Shown: positions 6,409 through 13,210 of the stretch, piece after piece
How positions within the stretch are numbered: the stretch's first letter is position 1
Layout of the letters: every line of letters begins with the position of its first letter
Assembly: GCA_964581355.1 (NCBI GenBank)
Contig: CAZOOA010000076.1
Span: 1 to 13,210 of the forward strand
Direction of reading: 5' to 3'
DNA length: 13,210 nucleotides
Source: CAZOOA01 sp964581355
GTDB taxonomy: Bacteria; Bacillota; Dethiobacteria; DTU022; UBA8154
Program-made: the position numbers and the translations under genes
The notes under the pieces: generated by a model
Told to the model about the DNA's origin: nothing
What the model saw: the letters and a program-made list of their open reading frames with translations, nothing else
The model's database searches: none

Positions 6409-7680
6409 TTATTTCACCTCCCCGATTTGATCAGGATGAATAATCTGCCCGGCGACAGCCGAGGCGGCCGCCACCGCAGGACTGCTCAAGTATACGCCAC
6501 TTTTGGGGTGTCCCATTCGCCCTACAAAGTTTCGGTTCGTGGTGGCCAGGGAGGTCTCTCCCTCGGCCAGGATCCCCATATGTCCGCCCAGGCAGGGGCC
6601 GCAGGTAGGCGTGCTCACGGCCGCTTCTGCTTCAATAAATATTTCCAGCAACCCTTCCCGCATAGCCTGGAGATAAATAGCCTGGGTGGCCGGGATCACA
6701 ATTAAGCGCACTTTAGGGTGGACTTTTTTCCCTTTCAGGACCTGTGCTGCCTGGCGCAGGTCTTCCATGCGGCCGTTGGTACAGGACCCGATCACGACCT
6801 GGTCCAGAAAAACATCGGACAGTTCCGACACAGGTTTGACATTGGCCGGGCTGAAGGGGACAGCCACCTGGGGTTCCAGCTGGCTGACATCCCAGCGGTA
6901 CTCCTGGAGTACAGGAGCATCTTCATCGCTTTCTATGGGTTCAAACGGTCTTTGGTTGCGGCCTTTCACATAATCAAGGGTGATCTCGTCGGGGGCAATC
7001 AGGCCGACTTTGGCCCCGGCCTCAATGGCCATGTTGGAGATGGTAAAGCGGCCGTCCATGTCCAGTTCCCGGATAACGGGACCGGTAAACTCCAGGGCAC
7101 AATAGCGGGCCCCGTCAACACCTAGCTGCCCGATGGTATATAAGACCAGGTCTTTACCCGTTATTCCCGGGGGCAGTGTCCCTTCGAAGACAATGCGGAT
7201 GGTAGGGGGGACTTTAAACCAGAGTTCGCCAGTGGCCATCACAGCAGCCAGGTCTGTGCTCCCCACCCCGGTGGCGAAGGCACCCAGGGCTCCGTACGTG
7301 CAGGTGTGGGAATCAGCGCCGATGACAACATCACCGGGGAGCACCAAGCCCAATTCCGGGAGAAGGGCATGCTCAATGCCCATCCGTCCCACTTCATAGT
7401 AGTGCGTTAGTTCATAACGCCGGGCAAATTCTCTCATCCCTTTCACCTGCTGAGCCGTCTGAATATCCTTGTTGGGCGTAAAGTGGTCCGGAATCAAAGC
7501 AATTCGTTCCCGGTCAAAAACAGCATCTACACCAATTTTATTAAACTCCTGGATGGCTACCGGGGCAGTGATATCGTTCCCCAGGGCCATATCGATGCGG
7601 GCATTGACCAGTTCCCCGGGGGCAAGGTGTTCTTTTCCGGAAGCCCTGGCCAGGATTTTTTCTGCCATGGTATGCCCCAC
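6409..7680 (-). CDS. leuC: 3-isopropylmalate dehydratase large subunit
   Basis: LeuC holds the [4Fe-4S] cluster of isopropylmalate isomerase and pairs with LeuD. The 423-residue length matches the archaeal/clostridial class rather than the roughly 466-residue enterobacterial one. The three cluster cysteines are Cys300 in IGSCTNGR, and Cys360 and Cys363 in TPTCGPCLGGHMG. GADSHTCTYGALGAFATGVGS (121-141) is the aconitase active-site segment. The start is GTG at 7680, with AAAGGAGG 8 nt upstream, which is better placed than the internal ATG at residue 5. The gene follows ilvN after 113 nt, the only sizeable gap in the operon, in which I see no convincing promoter. The cluster is oxygen-labile, fitting an anaerobe. 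Confidence 0.96.
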   Translation of the reverse strand: MGHTMAEKILARASGKEHLAPGELVNARIDMALGNDITAPVAIQEFNKIGVDAVFDRERIALIPDHFTPNKDIQTAQQVKGMREFARRYELTHYYEVGRMGIEHALLPELGLVLPGDVVIGADSHTCTYGALGAFATGVGSTDLAAVMATGELWFKVPPTIRIVFEGTLPPGITGKDLVLYTIGQLGVDGARYCALEFTGPVIRELDMDGRFTISNMAIEAGAKVGLIAPDEITLDYVKGRNQRPFEPIESDEDAPVLQEYRWDVSQLEPQVAVPFSPANVKPVSELSDVFLDQVVIGSCTNGRMEDLRQAAQVLKGKKVHPKVRLIVIPATQAIYLQAMREGLLEIFIEAEAAVSTPTCGPCLGGHMGILAEGETSLATTNRNFVGRMGHPKSGVYLSSPAVAAASAVAGQIIHPDQIGEVK

Positions 7681-7793
7681 GCTATATTCCTCCTTTGTTT
7701 TATTGCTATCCCGATGGTTTTTTCTAGTAGAGCAAAAGACTCCAGTTACTATACTACTATAAAAATATTTCCTTGTATATACGGAATCTGGGG

Positions 7794-8294
7794 CTAAACT
7801 TTGCTGTCCCGGGTAATTTTTCCTCCCCGCAGCAGCGACACCTTGCCGGTACTGACCACTTCCTTGATACCAAATTCCTGCATCATTAGTAAAAACGCGT
7901 TTAACTTGTCGTCATCGCCTGTGACTTCAATAATCATCGAATCCGGCGAAACATCGATGATTTTGCCCCGGAAGGTAGTCACCATCTGCTGGAGATCGCT
8001 GCGCTTGTTGGGTTCGGCTTTCACCTTGACCATCATCAGTTCTCTTTCCACGGAGGTTTCTTCCGTCAGGTCGCTGACTTTGATTACGTTGACCAGTTTG
8101 TTAAGCTGCTTGACAATCTGCTCTACGGTAAGGGGATCCGCTTCCACCGTAACAGTCATCCGGGAAATACCCGCTTCTGTAGTCCGCCCCACGGCGATAT
8201 TCTGGATATTGTATCCCCGGCGGCTGAACAGGCCGGAGACCCGGGTGAGCACACCGGGACGGTCTTCCACCAGGATGGCCAGGATACTTTTCAT
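7794..8294 (-). CDS. ilvN: Acetolactate synthase small (regulatory) subunit
   Basis: This 166-residue regulatory subunit binds IlvB, raises its activity and carries feedback inhibition, usually by valine. An N-terminal ACT domain (about 1-75) begins ILAILVEDRPGVLTRVSGLF. Gly14 and Asn29 align with residues linked to valine binding in Escherichia coli IlvH, while position 11 is Asp rather than Asn. The C-terminal ACT-like domain follows (about 80-160), with VERELMMVKV and FRGKIIDVSPDS. The ATG at 8294 overlaps the TGA of ilvB (ATGA), and a GGTGAGG sequence lies just upstream, so translation is probably coupled to ilvB. Conserved binding residues suggest that valine feedback is retained; this is inference. 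Confidence 0.96.
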   Translation of the reverse strand: MKSILAILVEDRPGVLTRVSGLFSRRGYNIQNIAVGRTTEAGISRMTVTVEADPLTVEQIVKQLNKLVNVIKVSDLTEETSVERELMMVKVKAEPNKRSDLQQMVTTFRGKIIDVSPDSMIIEVTGDDDKLNAFLLMMQEFGIKEVVSTGKVSLLRGGKITRDSKV

Positions 8295-9970
8295 GACCCC
8301 TCACCCCCGATCATTTCAATAATAGATGTATTGGGTGCCACCATGGGCAGCACGTTTTCCTCGGGATCTACCTGGAAGTCCAGCAGCACAGGACCGGGGG
8401 TGGAAAGAGCTTCCTGGATAGCCGGGGTGGCTTCACCGGGGGAGGTTGCCCGCAAACCTTTAGCACCGTAGGCCTCGGCCAGCTTTACAAAGTCCGGACT
8501 GCCAGCCATGCTGCTGTGTGAATATCGTCCCCCGTAAAAGTATTTCTGCCACTGGCGTACCATACCCAGGTACTGGTTGTTAATGATGGCGATCTTCACG
8601 GGTAGATTGTACTGGACTGCCGTGGCCAGCTCCTGGGAATTCATCTGGAAACTCCCGTCCCCGGCGATGCAGACCACCGTTTCTTCTGGACGGGCTACCT
8701 GGGCCCCCAGGGCTGCAGGAAAGCCGAAGCCCATGGTGCCGAGTCCCCCCGAGGAAACAAAGCGCCGGGGTGTTTTTAGCTGGCAGTAATGGGCCGCCCA
8801 CATTTGGTGCTGGCCAACGTCCGTGGTAAAGATAGCTTCCCCACCGGTAAGGCGGTTAAACTCCTCGAGCACAAACTGCGGTTTCAGCGAACATTCTGCT
8901 TTTTGTTCGTAGCACAGAGGGTGGGCTGCCTTCCAGTTCTGGACTTTCTCGCACCAGGCTGTGGTTTCGCCGGGCTTGACCCGCTTGATCATCTCCTGCA
9001 GGACCAGCTTAACATCCCCAACGATGGGGATCTCCGGCACCACGTTTTTGCCAATCTCGGCAGGGTCAATGTCGATATGGATCACCCGTGCCTGACTGGC
9101 AAAGGTGTCCAACTTTCCCGTCACCCGGTCATCAAAGCGGACCCCGATGGCAATCAGCAGGTCACATTCGTCCAGGGCATGGTTGGCCGCGTACGTCCCG
9201 TGCATCCCGGGCATGCCCAAAAACAGCTCGTAATCGCTGGGCACGGCACCCAGACCCGTCAATGTTGTTGTCACAGGGGCGCAGACCTTGCGGGAAAACT
9301 CCAGCAGTTCCTGGTGAGCTCCCGAACTGATCACCCCGCCGCCGGAATAAATAACCGGGCGGCTGGCTTTTTTCACCGCCGATACGGCTTTGGAGATCTG
9401 GCCCATATGCCCCTCATAGGTGGGCTTATACCCTGCAATGTCCACCTTGTTGGGATAGTTAAAGGGGCCTTCTTCCATCTGGATGTCCTTGGGCAAGTCG
9501 ATCAACACCGGCCCTTTCCGTCCCGTATTGGCCACATGAAAGGCTTTCTTAAATGTCCAGGGGATCTCCTCTGCACTTTTCACCAGGAAATTGTGCTTGG
9601 TAATGGGCAGGGTAATCCCTGTTATATCCGCCTCCTGGAAGGCATCGGTCCCGATAAAAGGCCGGGCAACCTGACCGGTAATGGCGATCAGGGGAACCGA
9701 GTCCATGTAGGCTGTAGCGATCCCGGTAACCAAATTGGTCGCACCGGGACCGGAAGTAGCGATGACCACGCCAGGTTTACCGCTAACACGGGCGTAACCG
9801 TCGGCGGCGTGGACGGCACCTTGTTCGTGCCGGGTCAAAATATGGTTTAATCCTTTTTTATAAATCTCATCATAAAGGGTCAGCACAGCTCCGCCCGGAA
9901 AACCAAAAACTACATCTACGTTCTCTGCTTCCAGGCAGGCCAGGACCATTTGTGCTCCATTTAACCTCAT
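8291..9970 (-). CDS. ilvB: Acetolactate synthase large (catalytic) subunit
   Basis: IlvB is the ThDP- and FAD-dependent enzyme that condenses pyruvate with pyruvate or 2-ketobutyrate, the first common step of valine, leucine and isoleucine synthesis. At 559 residues the three domains are complete: the PYR domain with catalytic Glu49 in TRHEQGAVHAADGYAR, the central FAD domain (about 190-330) with GVRFDDRVTGK, and the PP domain with the ThDP-magnesium motif beginning GDGSFQMN (437-444) and closing with Asn464-Asn465. VRQWQ (471-475) is the usual anabolic acetohydroxyacid synthase signature, which argues against a catabolic AlsS. The ATG at 9970 overlaps the ilvD stop as ATGA, with GAGGTGA 4 nt upstream, and the gene ends in an ATGA overlap with its partner ilvN. 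Confidence 0.97.
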   Translation of the reverse strand: MRLNGAQMVLACLEAENVDVVFGFPGGAVLTLYDEIYKKGLNHILTRHEQGAVHAADGYARVSGKPGVVIATSGPGATNLVTGIATAYMDSVPLIAITGQVARPFIGTDAFQEADITGITLPITKHNFLVKSAEEIPWTFKKAFHVANTGRKGPVLIDLPKDIQMEEGPFNYPNKVDIAGYKPTYEGHMGQISKAVSAVKKASRPVIYSGGGVISSGAHQELLEFSRKVCAPVTTTLTGLGAVPSDYELFLGMPGMHGTYAANHALDECDLLIAIGVRFDDRVTGKLDTFASQARVIHIDIDPAEIGKNVVPEIPIVGDVKLVLQEMIKRVKPGETTAWCEKVQNWKAAHPLCYEQKAECSLKPQFVLEEFNRLTGGEAIFTTDVGQHQMWAAHYCQLKTPRRFVSSGGLGTMGFGFPAALGAQVARPEETVVCIAGDGSFQMNSQELATAVQYNLPVKIAIINNQYLGMVRQWQKYFYGGRYSHSSMAGSPDFVKLAEAYGAKGLRATSPGEATPAIQEALSTPGPVLLDFQVDPEENVLPMVAPNTSIIEMIGGEGS

Positions 9971-11652
9971 GATTTCACCTCGTCTTCCTCAAAACCCTTC
10001 AGCACGGCTCCTTTTCCGGCAGAAGTAACCTGGGCGGCATAGCGACGCAGATAGCCCCGGCTGGCCTTTGGTTGTGGCAGGACCAGGGCCGAGCGGCGCT
10101 CCGCCAGGGTTTCTTCCGGCAGTTCCAGGTCCAGGCGCCGGGCTGGAATGTCGATTTGAATCCAGTCTCCTTCCTCTACCAGGGCCAGTGGACCTCCTTC
10201 CATCGCTTCCGGGGAAATATGCCCAATGGCTGCACCCCGGGTGGCTCCCGAAAACCGGCCATCGGTAATCAGGGCCACTTCTTTATCCAGCCCCATTCCG
10301 GCCACTGCAGAAGTAGGGGCCAGCATCTCCCGCATTCCCGGGCCTCCTTTGGGGCCTTCGTAGCGGATGACAATCACATCCCCGGGCTGGATTTCCCCCC
10401 CTAGCACCGCCTCGACAGCAGCCTCTTCGCCGTCGAAAACCCGCGCTTTCAGGCGTCTTGTCTGCATAGAGGGGTCGACAGCACCCTGCTTAACCACGGC
10501 CCCCTGGGGCGCCAGGTTGCCAAACAGGATGGCCAAACCGCCCTGGGGCCGGTACGGATCTTTGAGGGTACGGATCACTGCCCCGTCGGGGTCAGAAGCT
10601 GCAGCAATGTTTTCCTGCACGGTTTTCCCAGTTACGGTCAGCAGCCCCGTTTGGATCAGCTCTCCACCGGCCAGTTCTTTCATCACCGACGGTACTCCGC
10701 CAACCCGGTCCAGGGCCTGGATCGGGTCCGGCCCTGCCGGGCTTAAGGCGCAAAGCTGGGGGGTGCGGGCGCTGATTTCATTAATAGCGTCCAGTTCCTG
10801 GGGAATACCCAGTTCCGCCGCTACCGCCAGCAGGTGCAGCACGGTATTGGTTGAGCAGCCCAGGGCCATATCCACGGCCAGGGCATTTTCAAAAGCAGCG
10901 GCGTTCATAATGCTGGACGGCTTGACCTCATTTTTCCACAGGTGGATGATTTTCATTCCCGCTTCCCGGGCCAGCCGGGTTCGGGCAGCCATCACTGCAG
11001 GAATGGTGCCGTTTCCAGGGAGGGCCATCCCCAGGGCTTCGGTCATACAATTCATGGAATTGGCGGTAAACATACCCGCACAGGAACCGCAACCCGGGCA
11101 GGCGGCACGTTCCATCTGGTCCAACTCCTCTTCCGTCATGCGGCCTGATTTTACCGCACCAATGGCTTCGAACATGTTGCTTAAATCCACTTGTTTTCCC
11201 CGATGTTCCCCGGCCAGCATCGGCCCACCGCTGATAAAGACGGCGGGAAGGTCCAGGCGTGCTGCGGCCATGAGCATTCCGGGAGTTATTTTATCGCAAT
11301 TGGGAATAAACACCAGGGCATCGAACCCATGAGCCTGGACCATGGCTTCCACGCTGTCGGCGATGAGCTCTCTGCTGGCCAGGGAATATTTCATCCCCTG
11401 GTGGCCCATGGCAATCCCGTCACAGACACCAATAGTGGAAAACTCAACGGGAAGCCCGCCAGCTGAGTAAACCCCGGCCTTAACCCCTTCGGCAATACGG
11501 TCCAGGTGAATATGGCCCGGTACAATCTCGTTGGCCGAGTTTACAATGCCGATCAGGGGGCGGTCCAGGTCAGAAGGGGTATAGCCCATGGCATAGAAAA
11601 GAGAGCGGTGGGGAGCCCGTTCCAGCCCTTTTTTTACCCGGTCACTACGCAT
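9967..11652 (-). CDS. ilvD: Dihydroxyacid dehydratase
   Basis: IlvD removes water from 2,3-dihydroxy-isovalerate and -methylvalerate to give the keto acids transaminated by IlvE. From the ATG at 11652 it has 561 residues, normal for the family. Cluster ligands are visible: Cys119 in FIPNCDKITPGM and Cys191 within ACPGCGSCAGMFTANSMNC (184-202). At residue 46 the motif reads VPGHIHL with Gly rather than Cys, as in the E. coli enzyme, which favours the oxygen-sensitive [4Fe-4S] type. YEGPKGGPGM and ITDGRFSGATRG mark the C-terminal domain. AAAGGAGG lies 12 nt before this ATG and overlaps the last codons of ilvE, leaving a 4-nt gap. An in-frame extension to 11721 lies inside ilvE and is unlikely. 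The stop overlaps the ilvB ATG. Confidence 0.96.
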   Translation of the reverse strand: MRSDRVKKGLERAPHRSLFYAMGYTPSDLDRPLIGIVNSANEIVPGHIHLDRIAEGVKAGVYSAGGLPVEFSTIGVCDGIAMGHQGMKYSLASRELIADSVEAMVQAHGFDALVFIPNCDKITPGMLMAAARLDLPAVFISGGPMLAGEHRGKQVDLSNMFEAIGAVKSGRMTEEELDQMERAACPGCGSCAGMFTANSMNCMTEALGMALPGNGTIPAVMAARTRLAREAGMKIIHLWKNEVKPSSIMNAAAFENALAVDMALGCSTNTVLHLLAVAAELGIPQELDAINEISARTPQLCALSPAGPDPIQALDRVGGVPSVMKELAGGELIQTGLLTVTGKTVQENIAAASDPDGAVIRTLKDPYRPQGGLAILFGNLAPQGAVVKQGAVDPSMQTRRLKARVFDGEEAAVEAVLGGEIQPGDVIVIRYEGPKGGPGMREMLAPTSAVAGMGLDKEVALITDGRFSGATRGAAIGHISPEAMEGGPLALVEEGDWIQIDIPARRLDLELPEETLAERRSALVLPQPKASRGYLRRYAAQVTSAGKGAVLKGFEEDEVKS

Positions 11653-11656
11653 GTTT

Positions 11657-12562
11657 TTATTGTGCCTCCTTTTTTCCGGCATCTGGATAAACCGGTGTGC
11701 CGTTCTGCTCCGCGTAGGCATGGAATATTTTCATCAACTTTTTCGTCATTGGCCCCGGGGTGCCATCTCCGATTACCCGGCTGTCAGCACTCACGGCCGG
11801 GATCAATTCCGCCGCTGTCCCGGTCAGGAAACATTCCCGCGCGATATAAAGTTCGTGCCTGGTAAAGGGGCGTTCAATTACCGTAATCCCTTCCTGGCGG
11901 GCCAACTCCATGACCACATTGCGGGTTATTCCTTCCAGGATGCCCAGGTACGTTGGCGTGGTGATCATCTGCCCCTGCTTGTCAATAATAAAAATATTGG
12001 AGCCGGAGCCTTCCACGATATATCCCTCGGGGCTTAACATAAGCGCTTCCATCACACCTGCCTGGGCCGCTTCCAATTTTACCAGGATATTGTTCAGGTA
12101 ATTGAGCGACTTGATGCGTGGTTCAAAGGTATCCGCCCGGCGTTGGCGGGTGGCTACAGTGATCACGCTTAAGCCTTCCTCATAAAATTCCTGGGGAAAC
12201 AGGGAGATCGTATCTGCAATGATAATCACAGAAGCGCGGGGGCACTTTTTGGGATCCAAACCCAGGTCTCCTACACCACGGGAAACCACGATGCGGATAT
12301 AAGCATCTTCCAAATTATTGCGACGCATGGTTTCCAGGGTGGCTTCTTCCATCTCCTCGATGGTGATGGGAATCTTAAGCATGATATGGTGAGCCGACTC
12401 ATAAAGCCGCTCCAGGTGTTCCCATAGCTTAAAAACCCGGCCGTTGTAAGCCCTAATTCCCTCGAAAACTCCATCACCGTAAAGGAAGCCGTGGTCAAAA
12501 ACCGATACCCTGGCTTCCTCTTTGGATACATATTGACCGTCAAGATAGATTTTTAAACTCAT
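11657..12562 (-). CDS. ilvE: Branched-chain amino acid aminotransferase
   Basis: IlvE is a fold-type IV PLP aminotransferase that interconverts valine, leucine and isoleucine with their keto acids using glutamate. From the ATG at 12562 it has 301 residues. Motifs are VFDHGFLYGDGVFEGIRAYNG (21-41), the PLP-binding Lys151 in RIKSLNYLNN, Glu184 in VEGSGSNIF, and the phosphate-binding LGILEGITRN (206-215). D-amino acid transaminase and aminodeoxychorismate lyase share the fold, but the length, motifs and operon favour BCAT. ATG 12562 has no good Shine-Dalgarno of its own; instead its start overlaps the stop of a 13-codon cistron with a strong site (ATGA), implying coupled initiation. A GTG at 12604 is in frame but lies within the Shine-Dalgarno sequence and would add a Cys-rich tail foreign to the family. 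It is the first full gene after the T-box leader. Confidence 0.93.
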   Translation of the reverse strand: MSLKIYLDGQYVSKEEARVSVFDHGFLYGDGVFEGIRAYNGRVFKLWEHLERLYESAHHIMLKIPITIEEMEEATLETMRRNNLEDAYIRIVVSRGVGDLGLDPKKCPRASVIIIADTISLFPQEFYEEGLSVITVATRQRRADTFEPRIKSLNYLNNILVKLEAAQAGVMEALMLSPEGYIVEGSGSNIFIIDKQGQMITTPTYLGILEGITRNVVMELARQEGITVIERPFTRHELYIARECFLTGTAAELIPAVSADSRVIGDGTPGPMTKKLMKIFHAYAEQNGTPVYPDAGKKEAQ

Positions 12563-12600
12563 AGCAGTCTGTCCCCCGCAAACCTGGCAGAAGCAGACAT
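12559..12600 (-). CDS. Thirteen-codon leader cistron coupled to ilvE
   Basis: After the T-box terminator the mRNA has AAGGAGGTGA (12610-12601), a ten-base match to the 16S 3' end, followed at once by ATG (12600). This opens a 13-codon frame (MSASARFAGDRLL) whose TGA overlaps the ilvE ATG as ATGA. I know no family for the peptide. It is not rich in valine or isoleucine codons and has no attenuator role that I can see. The likely job is to load ribosomes and pass them to ilvE. The Shine-Dalgarno spacing is short (about 3-4 nt), so efficiency is uncertain. Confidence 0.45.
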   Translation of the reverse strand: MSASARFAGDRLL

Positions 12601-12630
12601 TCACCTCCTTGAAATGGTTGTTTTAATCTT

Positions 12631-12669
12631 AAAGAAAACTCCCTCATCCGTTAAAGGGACGAAGGAGTT
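12631..12669 (-). terminator. T-box regulated intrinsic terminator
   Basis: Arms 12669-12657 and 12649-12637 pair over 13 bp with two G-U wobbles around a 7-nt loop, followed by a TTTTCTTT tail (12638-12631). The 5' half, together with the loop (CCCTTT, about 12658-12653), can instead pair with the AAGGG of the T-box sequence, the standard mutually exclusive antiterminator. Confidence 0.9.
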
Positions 12670-13000
12670 GTCTCCGCGGTACCACCCTTTTTGCCCCTGG
12701 CAGGGGCCACTTCAGGCCTGGATAACTTGATCAAACAACAACGATAACGGGGTCACCGTACTTCCCTACTAGAGTTCCGGTACTTCCAGAGGATCTGTCC
12801 CAGGAAGCGAAGCAACCGGCACGTTCAAACACATTAACTGCTCGTTCAGGAGGTCGCTCCGGGGTGACAAAGAAAACAATTCCTCACCGGCTTTCAGCGG
12901 ACGCCGGCTCTCTGTGGAGAAACCCGCTTTCCCCAACTCCCCATCATGGCTTTTCCAGCGGTACTTATTCAGTTAATCAGCACTTTTGTCAGAAAAATTA
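12631..13000 (-). ncRNA. T-box leader (tRNA-sensing riboswitch), probable valine specifier
   Basis: The untranslated leader of the ilv-leu operon senses uncharged tRNA and allows read-through when the amino acid is short. The core T-box reads AGGGTGGTACCGCGG (12688-12674), with UGGU to pair with a tRNA ACCA end. Stem I has the K-turn halves AUGAU (12947-12943) and GGAGC (12860-12856), the AG-bulge motif AGAGAG (12913-12908) and a GC-rich distal hairpin. Flanking helices GGGG/CCCC (12942-12939 with 12864-12861) and GAAAGC/GUUUUC (12931-12926 with 12877-12872) define the specifier loop. Its 3' side is UUU-GUC-A, so the codon is GUC (12868-12866) followed by the expected purine. A small hairpin (12707-12693) precedes the T-box. 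The family assignment is firm; the valine reading rests on hand folding. Confidence 0.93.
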
Positions 13001-13006
13001 ATATTT

Positions 13007-13035
13007 ATTATATAAGCAGAGCATACACTTGTCAA
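13007..13035 (-). promoter_or_regulatory. Consensus sigma-A promoter of the ilv-leu operon
   Basis: On the minus strand a perfect TTGACA (13035-13030) and a perfect TATAAT (13012-13007) are separated by 17 nt. Transcription should start near 13000, placing the whole T-box Stem I downstream. A promoter this strong suggests that control rests on the T-box rather than on initiation. Confidence 0.93.
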
Positions 13036-13065
13036 TACGATTATTTCGGGTTTTCACCATGTCTT

Positions 13066-13210
13066 TCAGGCACTGGGATACGTTGCCTGATTGAGTGCTT
13101 CCTCTTCATCTTCCCCGTAATACAGCAGGCTATGATCAACAGTAAACATTTTCTCGATCATCAGGTGCTGGCCTTTTTGCCCGTAAACATTGTTCCCTCC
13201 CGGGTTTGCC
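13066..13210 (-). CDS. C-terminal end of an unrecognised protein (5' end outside window)
   Basis: A minus-strand frame is open from the right edge to a TGA at 13068-13066, giving 47 residues. It starts ANPGGNNVYGQKGQ, continues with MIEKMFTVDHSLLYYGEDEEEA and ends NQATYPSA; the acidic patch near the end is the only composition feature. It is probably coding, because it is free of stops and closes shortly before the operon promoter, 31 nt away. I do not recognise the family. No terminator is visible between its stop and the promoter, so read-through into the T-box leader is possible. Confidence 0.5.
   Translation of the reverse strand, partial: ANPGGNNVYGQKGQHLMIEKMFTVDHSLLYYGEDEEEALNQATYPSA

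Noticed and set aside
7714..7765. TAGTAG/CTACTA inverted repeat in the ilvN-leuC gap as a terminator or attenuator
   Set aside because: The arms are only 6 bp, the inner part barely pairs, and no T tail follows in the direction of transcription.
8789..9850. Long plus-strand open frame (353 codons) opposite ilvB
   Set aside because: It is fully antisense to a well-conserved gene, has no recognisable motifs or ribosome site, and is what GC-biased third positions produce.
10367..11332. Long plus-strand open frame (321 codons) opposite ilvD
   Set aside because: The composition is Ser/Ala/Pro/Arg-rich shadow coding of the conserved ilvD sequence, with no motif of its own.
12563..12604. Cys-rich N-terminal extension of IlvE (CFCQVC) as a possible metal site
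   Set aside because: The GTG lies within the Shine-Dalgarno sequence itself; family members start at the MSLKIYLDG position, and the same bases read better as the 13-codon cistron.

Overview
The window is a run of biosynthetic and housekeeping genes, all on the minus strand, so the right-hand end is upstream. Strong AGGAGG-type ribosome binding sites, many GTG/TTG starts, a T-box leader, the two-subunit archaeal-type isopropylmalate isomerase and an oxygen-sensitive-type dihydroxyacid dehydratase point to an anaerobic Firmicute of the class Clostridia, plausibly Peptococcaceae-like. That placement is an inference from gene style, not from a search.

Right to left, the window opens with the unrecognised C-terminal end of a gene (13066-13210). 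A perfect-consensus sigma-A promoter (13007-13035) follows, then a T-box riboswitch leader of about 370 nt (about 12631-13000). By its fold I read the specifier codon as GUC (valine). A tiny 13-codon cistron with a very strong ribosome binding site overlaps the start of ilvE.

The branched-chain amino acid operon is ilvE-ilvD-ilvB-ilvN-leuC-leuD-leuB (12562 down to 4832). Most junctions overlap or are nearly abutting (ilvD/ilvB and ilvB/ilvN as ATGA). The exception is a 113-nt gap between ilvN and leuC. ilvC (ketol-acid reductoisomerase) and leuA (isopropylmalate synthase), which often sit at that position, are absent, so the encoded pathway is incomplete here. IlvBN makes acetohydroxy acids, IlvD dehydrates the reduced diols, IlvE transaminates the keto acids, and LeuCDB carries 2-isopropylmalate to ketoisocaproate.

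A long palindromic REP/MITE-like element (4658-4793) separates leuB from an EF-G paralog. That gene's leader has a perfect 10-bp hairpin between a strong Shine-Dalgarno and the ATG. The GTPase itself carries altered G3 and G4 motifs. Next come ddl (D-Ala-D-Ala ligase) with its own candidate extended -10 promoter, and pdxS (PLP synthase) with its own candidate promoter but no pdxT behind it. The left edge holds a plus-strand terminator and, presumably, the end of a convergent gene.

I see no CRISPR array, tRNA, rRNA, transposase, phage gene or defence island. The unusual content is mostly in the regulatory stretches between genes and in a few altered active-site motifs, not in a new multi-gene system.
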